Origin: Chloroflexia bacterium
GTDB lineage: Bacteria; Chloroflexota; Chloroflexia; Thermomicrobiales; UBA6265
Direction of reading: 5' to 3'
DNA length: 5,605 bases
Assembly: GCA_013698495.1 (NCBI GenBank)
Contig: JACCUV010000243.1
Location: 1 to 5,605 of the forward strand
Positions 1 to 4,112 of this stretch are shown piece by piece. Each line of letters opens with the position of its first letter. Positions within the stretch are counted from its first letter, which is position 1. A model generated the notes under the pieces. It did not search any database, was not told the DNA's origin, and worked only from the letters and a program-made list of their open reading frames with translations. A program made the translations under genes and the position numbers.

Positions 1-1
1 G

Positions 2-100
2 GTGGCGGTTGTCGCTGCGTTGCTGGATGGATCGACCGACTGGCTCGCGCTGCTCTCCGACCGCGACCTTGGTTTCCTTTTCTGGCTGCCGCAGGAATGA
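2..100 (+). CDS. Possible C-terminal end of an unidentified protein (partial, runs off left edge)
   Basis: Frame 2 of the plus strand is open from the left edge to a TGA at 98-100 and gives 32 residues ending in FLFWLPQE. The third codon positions are mostly G or C, as in the other genes here, and the peptide mixes hydrophobic and acidic residues as a real C-terminus might. The other two plus frames also stay open over this short stretch, so the call rests on composition and on the stop being followed by a non-coding region. No family can be recognised from so little. If real, it converges on the ester cyclase gene at 192-625. Confidence 0.4.
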   Translation: MAVVAALLDGSTDWLALLSDRDLGFLFWLPQE

Positions 101-137
101 GTAACGAGCGGTGACTTCAGGTCGGCGTCTGAATGTT

Positions 138-166
138 GTGCAGGGTTGCGCACCTGGAGCCTGCAC
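138..166. other. Hairpin between two converging genes, possible terminator
   Basis: A perfect 7-base inverted repeat, GTGCAGG at 138-144 and CCTGCAC at 160-166, encloses a 15-base loop. It sits in the 91-base gap between the stop at 100 on the plus strand and the stop at 192 on the minus strand, where a shared terminator would be expected. No T-tract follows on either strand, so it does not meet the usual intrinsic-terminator pattern. It may be only part of the dispersed repeat next to it. Confidence 0.3.
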
Positions 167-215
167 TGAGTTTGTCGAATGGCTCCGCCCGTTATTGCTC
201 CGGGGAGTTTGTCGA
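160..215. repeat. Degenerate dispersed intergenic repeat with an 11-base direct repeat
   Basis: The eleven bases GAGTTTGTCGA occur at 168-178 and again at 205-215. The first copy lies in a longer stretch (160-182) that resembles the widespread bacterial intergenic motif CCTGAGCTTGTCGAAGG with several substitutions. The second copy lies within the last codons of the broken ester cyclase. The repetition is seen directly; the link to a dispersed family is from memory and would need a genome-wide count. Confidence 0.35.
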
Positions 216-625
216 CCGCCAAACCGTGTCCGGAATGACGCCCAACTGAATTCTCAACCTGAGGGCGTCCGCCACAAACGTTCCCGAGCAGAGCTTTCCG
301 TCGGCCAGCGTCCAGAAGGCCGCCTCACGAAAGTTAACGTTTTCCCCGGTCGCGGGCCAACCTTTCCATTCGCCGAGATGAGTCCCACGAAGTTGCAACA
401 ACGCGGCCACCCCTGTTGCATCTTCAAAGATACGGTCATGTCAACACGGAGGTCAGGGAAGGCATGTCGGAACGATCGAACATTGTTCCGGACGCCGTCA
501 ATACCGAAACAATCGCCATCAACCATATATCCGTCGTGGACAAACCGGTCGATATCCGCCAGGTTCCCCTGGTTCCAGACAGTGTCGACGAATTCCGCGA
601 TCACGGTGGCGTGAGAACTGGTCAA
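192..625 (-). pseudogene. SnoaL-like ester cyclase (NTF2 fold), broken by one frameshift
   Basis: Two overlapping minus-strand frames carry the two halves of one SnoaL-like polyketide cyclase/ester cyclase. The first half (from 625) has AEFVDTVWNQGNLADIDRF and GIDGVRNNVRSFRHAFPDLR, the usual opening of the family. The second half (410 to 192) has RGTHLGEWKGWPATGENVNF, DGKL and ADALRLRIQLGVIP, the usual ending. They join at a run of four G (minus strand; 410-413). One extra G gives Q-Q-G-V-A and a continuous 144-residue protein, the normal family length. Known relatives usually have a GDRV-like turn at the join, so a 7-base loss is also possible. The expected E-H-W stretch after DGK is not conserved, which fits decay or a divergent substrate. 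The start is a TTG at 625 with no clear Shine-Dalgarno; an in-frame TGA just upstream rules out a longer form, and a nearby ATG (638-636) is out of frame. Family substrates vary, so none is assigned. A sequencing error in the G run is the main alternative to a true pseudogene. Confidence 0.8.
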
Positions 626-771
626 GGGAATTACTCATTTCGGTCACAACGGTGTCAGAAGAACTCGCACCAAAAGTCGTCAGAAACTGTCGGCCGCCAT
701 GTTCCCTCGCTCGCTCGGGCCGGCCACTACCAATGGAGATTGGGGTCGCCAGCGCACGAAAGCATGGCGCT

Positions 772-1668
772 CTAAAACACCTCCTTGGCGAATATGATGA
801 CCGCCGAAGGGATCGTCAGGAGCACCGTGAGACCCATCACCCACCAGAAATACTTCTTCTCGTGGCTCGGTCCGCTGGCGCTGAAATTCACAACCACAAT
901 CCGCAGCCCGTTGAGCAGGTGGTAGATCAGGGCGCCCACCAGCAAGATTTCCATCGGAATGATGAATGGATTCGCATAGAACTCGACCGTATGGTCGTAG
1001 ACGTCCCGCCCGAGCCCGATCAGCATGATGTCGATGATGTGAATCAGCAGGAAAAAAAGGATGCCGATCCCGGTGGCGCGATGCATCACCCATGCGTATT
1101 GCCCAATGTCCCCGGCGTAGATCGGTGGACGACCATGCCGGAGGTTGCTCACGATCCAGATCGCCAACGCCAGCATCGCGACATAGGTGACGACCGCGAA
1201 CACGAACAGCGAGTACCCCAGCACGTCACCGATCCATATTTCGCCGGAAAGCGGACCGGAGTTCGTGCGCGACATTTCCTCGTCGAAGGTGACGATCGTG
1301 ATCAGGCCGAGCACCGTGAAGACCACGCCGAACACCCAGATCGCGGCGTACCCGATCTGCCTGCCGCCCGCACTTCGGACATAATCCGCAATCGAGAAAC
1401 GCATCCCGATCAGGCCATGCCACAGCGCCGCCACCAGCAGCAGGGTGTCGAACGAGCGCCAACCTGGATTCGCCCAGCGCGCGGAAACGAAATCGAACGT
1501 TGTTTCCGATGGCACATTGAGGTAGTGCGTAATCAACAGGTGACCACCGGCAAGGAACACCAGCGCCACGCCGGAAACGCGAAGGAAATACCAGTACGCC
1601 TTTTCCATTCCCGGACTCATCGACGATCCGAAAACCGAACGGGCACGTTCAGGTGGCGCTGCGGCCAT
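772..1668 (-). CDS. Fused succinate dehydrogenase membrane anchor, SdhD half plus SdhC half
   Basis: This 298-residue membrane protein joins both anchor subunits of succinate dehydrogenase (complex II), which hold heme b and bind quinone at the inner face of the membrane. The SdhD half has helices near residues 30-50, 73-95 and 105-128, with the signature WHGLIGMRFSIADYVR: H84 matches the E. coli SdhD heme ligand His71 and Y96 matches quinone-site Tyr83. The SdhC half has helices near 197-217, 235-260 and 273-296. HRATG (196-200) matches HRVSG, with R197 at the E. coli Arg31 position, and H250 in YHLLNGLR matches heme ligand His84. The E. coli Ser27 position appears to be Trp193. A further helix (147-174) links the halves. 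Arginine and lysine cluster in the loops predicted to be cytoplasmic. ATG at 1668 is preferred over TTG at 1692 because GGAGGA lies 10 bases before it. Each half alone is normally 110-150 residues. The flavoprotein and iron-sulfur genes (sdhA, sdhB) do not follow in this window. The halves resemble the SdhC and SdhD of actinobacteria more than those of proteobacteria. Confidence 0.9.
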   Translation of the reverse strand: MAAAPPERARSVFGSSMSPGMEKAYWYFLRVSGVALVFLAGGHLLITHYLNVPSETTFDFVSARWANPGWRSFDTLLLVAALWHGLIGMRFSIADYVRSAGGRQIGYAAIWVFGVVFTVLGLITIVTFDEEMSRTNSGPLSGEIWIGDVLGYSLFVFAVVTYVAMLALAIWIVSNLRHGRPPIYAGDIGQYAWVMHRATGIGILFFLLIHIIDIMLIGLGRDVYDHTVEFYANPFIIPMEILLVGALIYHLLNGLRIVVVNFSASGPSHEKKYFWWVMGLTVLLTIPSAVIIFAKEVF

Positions 1669-1678
1669 GGTCGCTTGT

Positions 1679-1684
1679 TCCTCC
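1679..1684 (-). promoter_or_regulatory. Ribosome binding site deciding the sdhDC start
   Basis: GGAGGA on the minus strand lies 10 bases before the ATG at 1668. It falls inside the longer reading that begins with TTG at 1692, so it argues that translation starts at the ATG and that the first eight residues of the longer reading are not made. Confidence 0.6.
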
Positions 1685-1720
1685 AACAGCAATCGACTTC
1701 GCGTCTGGCGGTTTCGCGCA

Positions 1721-1726
1721 ATTGTA
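1721..1726 (-). promoter_or_regulatory. Possible -10 box for the anchor gene
   Basis: TACAAT on the minus strand lies in the 84-base gap after the acetyltransferase, 52 bases before the anchor ATG. It matches TATAAT at five of six bases, but no convincing -35 element is found 16-18 bases upstream. It could let the anchor gene be transcribed separately from moaC and the acetyltransferase, or be a chance match. Confidence 0.25.
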
Positions 1727-1752
1727 CCCGGAAGGGGATGCAGCGGCGTCGA

Positions 1753-2205
1753 TTACAGCATGAGCTTGAACCCAACATGCGACGCTTTAAATCCGAGGCG
1801 CTCGTAGAATCGCCTGGCATCGGTCCGCGCCGCGTTCGAGGTGAACTGGACCATCCCGCACCCGCGCTCGCGAGCTGCCTCGATGCACCATCGAATCAGC
1901 GCCGAACCCACGCCCGATCCTCGGCGGTCGGATCGCACGCGGACCGCTTCGATCAGGGCCCTCGTCATCCCGCGGGACGACATCCCGGCCATGAATGTCA
2001 GTTGCGCCGTCGCGACGAGTTCGCCATCGTGTTCGGCGACAACCAGGAACTGATCGGGACTCGTGTCGATCGCGACAAACGCCGTTCGATATGGCGTCAG
2101 ATCGTCCGGCCACTCCCGCTTCGCCCCCAGCTCGTCATCTGCCAGCATCGCGACGATCGAGGGGACGTCGTCCACTCGGGCTTTCCGAAACGTTGGGTCA
2201 GGCAT
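1753..2205 (-). CDS. GNAT family N-acetyltransferase
   Basis: This 150-residue protein is a cytoplasmic acetyl-CoA-dependent acyltransferase of the GNAT fold. Residues 89-103 hold the acetyl-CoA pyrophosphate loop RRGSGVGSA, fitting the family pattern R/Q-x-x-G-x-G, preceded by the beta4 strand EAVRV. Residues 133-139, FYERLGF, are the usual C-terminal motif. The N-terminus (FRKARVDDVPSIVAMLADDE) is the typical first strand and helix. Length is normal. The start at 2205 is chosen because it begins the family's usual opening and has GGGAG seven bases upstream; a longer reading from 2250 would add 15 residues overlapping moaC. With this start it overlaps the moaC stop by 8 bases (ATGCCTGA), so the two are probably translationally coupled. 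The substrate cannot be read from the sequence; GNAT members acetylate amines in antibiotics, amino acids, protein termini and many other molecules. The pairing with moaC does not by itself imply a role in cofactor synthesis. Confidence 0.9.
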   Translation of the reverse strand: MPDPTFRKARVDDVPSIVAMLADDELGAKREWPDDLTPYRTAFVAIDTSPDQFLVVAEHDGELVATAQLTFMAGMSSRGMTRALIEAVRVRSDRRGSGVGSALIRWCIEAARERGCGMVQFTSNAARTDARRFYERLGFKASHVGFKLML

Positions 2206-2710
2206 CGCCCCGCTCCCAACTTCCGGATCGGCCACCTGCCTTCGACTCAAGCTGTATCGCTCCGATGACCATGCCCCGGTCGATCGCCTTGGTCATGTCG
2301 TAGATCGTCAGCGCGGCGGCGGCAACCGCAGTCAACGCCTCCATCTCAACCCCGGTCTTGCCGTGCGTCGCGACTTTGGCCCGGATCGCGACCCGATCCT
2401 CGTGCAGTTCGAAGGCGATATCGACGTGCGTGATCGGCAGCGGATGGCAGAGCGGAATGATCTCGGCGGTCTTCTTGGTGGCCATGATCCCGGCGATGCG
2501 GGCGATCCCCAGCACATCGCCCTTCCCGACCCGGCCCTCCCGAATCACCGAGGCGGTGTCAACGTTCATCCGCACCACGCCGCTGGCGATCGCGACCCGT
2601 TCGGTCTCCGCCTTGGCCCCGACATCGACCATATGCGCCGAGCCTTCTTCATTGAAATGGCTGAGCTCGCCCGCCGCGGCGCCTTCGGGTTGAGAGTTAT
2701 CTTTGCTCAT
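2198..2710 (-). CDS. moaC: Cyclic pyranopterin monophosphate synthase MoaC
   Basis: MoaC converts the GTP-derived 3',8-cyclo-7,8-dihydro-GTP made by MoaA into cyclic pyranopterin monophosphate, the first stable intermediate of molybdenum cofactor synthesis, in the cytoplasm. The 170-residue protein shows the whole family pattern: LSHFNEEGSAHMVDVGAK (16-33), KGDVLGIARIAGIMATKKT (63-81), IPLCHPL (85-91), GVEMEALTAV (120-129), LTIYDMTKAID (134-144) and KAGGRSG (157-163). K63, H89, E122/E124, D138 and K141 line up with the conserved active-site residues of E. coli MoaC (Lys51, His77, Glu112/Glu114, Asp128, Lys131). The ATG at 2710 gives about 14 residues more than E. coli MoaC before the first conserved block; upstream bases offer only a weak ribosome binding site (CGGAAA). 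No other cofactor gene is present in the window. It overlaps the following acetyltransferase by 8 bases and is divergent from the small membrane protein gene at 2963. Confidence 0.97.
   Translation of the reverse strand: MSKDNSQPEGAAAGELSHFNEEGSAHMVDVGAKAETERVAIASGVVRMNVDTASVIREGRVGKGDVLGIARIAGIMATKKTAEIIPLCHPLPITHVDIAFELHEDRVAIRAKVATHGKTGVEMEALTAVAAAALTIYDMTKAIDRGMVIGAIQLESKAGGRSGSWERGDA
2213..2217 (-). promoter_or_regulatory. Ribosome binding site deciding the acetyltransferase start
   Basis: GGGAG on the minus strand lies seven bases before the ATG at 2205 and inside the last codons of moaC. It supports the internal start over the earlier one at 2250. Confidence 0.5.
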
Positions 2711-2773
2711 AGCGGGTTTCCGTTCTGGAGCGAGTCATGGAAAGGTTGATGTGGTTTCCGCCGCGGAATCGGT

Positions 2774-2803
2774 TGTCATTCCGACGAAGGATGAATCTTG
2801 AAT
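2774..2803. repeat. Degenerate copy of a TGTCATTCCGA-type intergenic repeat
   Basis: The stretch beginning TGTCATTCCGACGAAGGATG and continuing to GAATCTTGAATT resembles a motif recalled as common between genes in several bacterial genomes, including Chloroflexota (core GTCATTCCGAGCGAAGC followed by GAGGAATCT). It has a few changes and a shortened middle. It lies in the non-coding spacer upstream of moaC. The sequence is read directly; the family assignment is from memory. Only one copy this long is present, although the nine bases CGGAATGAC also occur at 231-239. Confidence 0.35.
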
Positions 2804-2831
2804 TCGTCGATCACGCAATGTTCCGCCTGCA

Positions 2832-2874
2832 CCACTTCTTCCCGAACGGGTAGTGGCTGGTCTTGTGCCAGCCA
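2832..2874. other. Two mutually exclusive hairpins in the spacer upstream of moaC
   Basis: Hairpin A is CCACT (2832-2836) with AGTGG (2852-2856), with an inner CCC-GAAC-GGG stem at 2841-2850. Hairpin B is a perfect 7-base stem, TGGCTGG (2854-2860) with CCAGCCA (2868-2874), and a 7-base loop. They share bases 2854-2856, so both cannot form fully at once. The pair lies 120-165 bases before the moaC start on the minus strand and upstream of the probable promoter of the small plus-strand gene. No T-tract follows either stem. It could be a leader structure for moaC, but it does not match a known riboswitch by eye. Confidence 0.3.
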
Positions 2875-2902
2875 ATGTCCACCTGTGTCCCAACTCCCCG
2901 CG

Positions 2903-2908
2903 TATACT
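2903..2908 (+). promoter_or_regulatory. Probable -10 box for the small membrane protein gene
   Basis: TATACT matches the sigma-70-type TATAAT at five of six bases and stands out in a GC-rich spacer. It would start transcription near 2915 and give a leader of about 48 bases before the ATG at 2963. No good -35 element is visible at the normal distance, so recognition by another sigma factor or an activator is possible. The rest of the 2711-2962 spacer holds no open frame I can support. Confidence 0.4.
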
Positions 2909-2962
2909 CTGTCCAATTGTCGACCGCAACGCATATCATCGCGATTCAAGGGAAGGGCTTCC

Positions 2963-3130
2963 ATGACCAGGCAAAACGCTCCAATCATCTCCGGCGTCGT
3001 CGCCGCTGTTGCGGCCTTCATCGTCTGGCTGCTCTTCGACAACTCGTTCACGGAGTCCATCATTTTCGCGGTGATTGCCGGCTTGATTTCCTACGGTGTT
3101 TCGTATTTCCAGTACCGCAATCGCGCCTGA
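2963..3130 (+). CDS. Small two-helix membrane protein of unknown function
   Basis: This frame encodes 55 residues. Two hydrophobic segments, about residues 8-26 and 33-49, are joined by a short polar turn containing DNSFTES, and the ends are basic (MTRQ at the start, YRNRA at the end). That pattern predicts a helical hairpin in the cytoplasmic membrane with both ends inside. The ATG at 2963 is chosen because a strong GGAAGGG lies five bases before it and a -10-like TATACT lies 55 bases upstream; an earlier in-frame start at 2798 would add a non-hydrophobic stretch through the spacer. The gene is alone on its strand, divergent from moaC, and ends 12 bases before the convergent stop of the FAH-fold gene. 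I do not recognise a family. Small proteins of this shape are common and may serve as subunits or regulators of larger membrane complexes, but nothing here shows a partner. Confidence 0.75.
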   Translation: MTRQNAPIISGVVAAVAAFIVWLLFDNSFTESIIFAVIAGLISYGVSYFQYRNRA

Positions 3131-3142
3131 TCCAATCGTCAC

Positions 3143-4012
3143 CTAATTCGTCAGCCGGACCACGGGGTTGTGCAACGTCCCAATCCCGTCAATCGCGATT
3201 CGCACGATGTCGCCATCCTCAAGCGTGAATTCAGGCGGCGGAATAATCCCCGTGCCGGTCATCAGAAACACCCCGTGTGGGAAGCTGTTGTGCCGGAACA
3301 AGTACGACCTCAGGTCGTCGAACGTGCGGTGAATCTGAGCTGTCGATGTCTGGTCCTCGAAGTGCACCGTGCCCGCGCGATCGATCGTCAGCCTGATTGC
3401 GAGGTCGTTGGGATCGGTCACCTCAGAGGTCAGCGCGATCCACGGTCCCAACCCGGCGCAACCCGAGTACATCTTCGCCTGCGGCAGGTAGAGCGGGTTC
3501 TCGCCCTCAATGGAACGTGAGGACACATCGTTGCCGACGGTGTACCCCACGATCTCGCCGTGAACATTGAGAACCAAGGTCAACTCGGGTTCCGGGACGT
3601 CCCAGGTCGAGTCGCCCCGAATTGCGACGGTTCCCCCTGATCCCGATACCCTGCTGGCCGTCGCCTTCATGAACAGTTCGGGTCGCACGGCCTCATAGAC
3701 AAGGTCGTACACGTCCTTCCGGGTCGATTCCTCCATCCGCGCATCGCGACTACGCAAATACGTAACTCCGGCGGCCCACACTTCCTGGGTGTCAATCGGG
3801 GGCAGGAGTTCGATTGCGCTGACCGCGATCGCCCCATCGGGATTGTCCCTGGCCGCGTTCGCCGCAGCCACCAACTCAACTGCGCTGAGCTGGAGAAGAG
3901 TGGCGATTGTCGTCTGGCCATCGACATCGGCCAGCGGGAACACCGTCTCGCTATCGACATACCCGATCTGGGGTTGTGGGTTAACGCTTGTCGTGAATCG
4001 CGCTATCGGCAC
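3143..4012 (-). CDS. FAH-fold protein, likely 2-keto-3-deoxy-D-arabinonate dehydratase-like
   Basis: This 289-residue cytoplasmic protein belongs to the fumarylacetoacetate hydrolase superfamily, metal-dependent enzymes acting on keto acids. The metal ligands are visible as E141 and E143 in PEPELTLV and D162 in GNDVSSR, with K180 in LYLPQAK. The closest subgroup by motif is 2-keto-3-deoxy-D-arabinonate dehydratase (KdaD), which makes alpha-ketoglutarate semialdehyde in non-phosphorylative pentose breakdown: EVWAAGVTY (77-85), RSRDARMEES (87-96), VYDLVYEAVRPELFMKAT (101-118), STWDVPEPEL (135-144), EGENPLYLPQAKMYSGC (169-185) and TGTGIIPPPEFTLEDGD (252-268) all resemble the archaeal enzyme as I remember it. 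Length matches. The start is GTG at 4012 with GGGAG five bases upstream. It follows the LutBA fusion on the same strand after 100 bases and converges on the small membrane gene. Other members of the superfamily act on aromatic ring-cleavage products or oxaloacetate, so the exact substrate is inferred and not proved. Confidence 0.9.
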   Translation of the reverse strand: MPIARFTTSVNPQPQIGYVDSETVFPLADVDGQTTIATLLQLSAVELVAAANAARDNPDGAIAVSAIELLPPIDTQEVWAAGVTYLRSRDARMEESTRKDVYDLVYEAVRPELFMKATASRVSGSGGTVAIRGDSTWDVPEPELTLVLNVHGEIVGYTVGNDVSSRSIEGENPLYLPQAKMYSGCAGLGPWIALTSEVTDPNDLAIRLTIDRAGTVHFEDQTSTAQIHRTFDDLRSYLFRHNSFPHGVFLMTGTGIIPPPEFTLEDGDIVRIAIDGIGTLHNPVVRLTN

Positions 4013-4045
4013 TGGCTCTCCCGTTCAATCGTAGGGGTCGAACCC

Positions 4046-4092
4046 GTGTCGACCCGCACCAAGTCTGATGGTGTCGACCCGCACCATGTCTG
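4046..4092. repeat. Tandem 22-base repeat upstream of the FAH-fold gene
   Basis: Two copies of a 22-base unit with core GTCGACCCGCACC lie at 4046-4067 and 4071-4092, differing at one base and spaced 25 bases start to start. They contain the palindrome GTCGAC. The copies fall 34-80 bases before the GTG start at 4012, in the only gap between the LutBA fusion and the FAH-fold gene. That position suits a double operator or activator site, but a recent small duplication is equally possible. No good promoter boxes are visible in this gap. Confidence 0.6.
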
Positions 4093-4112
4093 TCGTGGTG
4101 ATCCCAACATGG

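Noticed and set aside
654..685. GTCAGAA at 654-660 and 679-685 upstream of the ester cyclase start, considered as operator half-sites.
   Set aside because: A 7-base direct repeat is expected by chance at this scale and it precedes a broken gene.
705..725. CTCGCTCGCTCGG tract followed by the 8-base palindrome GGCCGGCC downstream of sdhDC.
   Set aside because: It is a short simple repeat and palindrome with no T-tract and no paired stem long enough to be a terminator.
652..2268. A 538-codon open frame on the plus strand.
   Set aside because: It lies antisense to the SdhDC fusion and most of the acetyltransferase. Its product is rich in R, H, D and Q with no recognisable domain, the usual shadow of GC-rich genes.
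2776..2929. Short minus-strand frames in the moaC spacer, one ending EEVVQAEHCVIDEFKIHPSSE, considered as a gene remnant.
   Set aside because: The peptide looks somewhat protein-like but matches no family I know, has no ribosome binding site and runs into the dispersed repeat. The evidence is too weak to list.
4034..4045. GGTTCGACC-like bases on the minus strand resembling a tRNA T-arm.
   Set aside because: The flanking bases cannot form a 5-pair T stem and no acceptor, D or anticodon arms are present in the 100-base gap.
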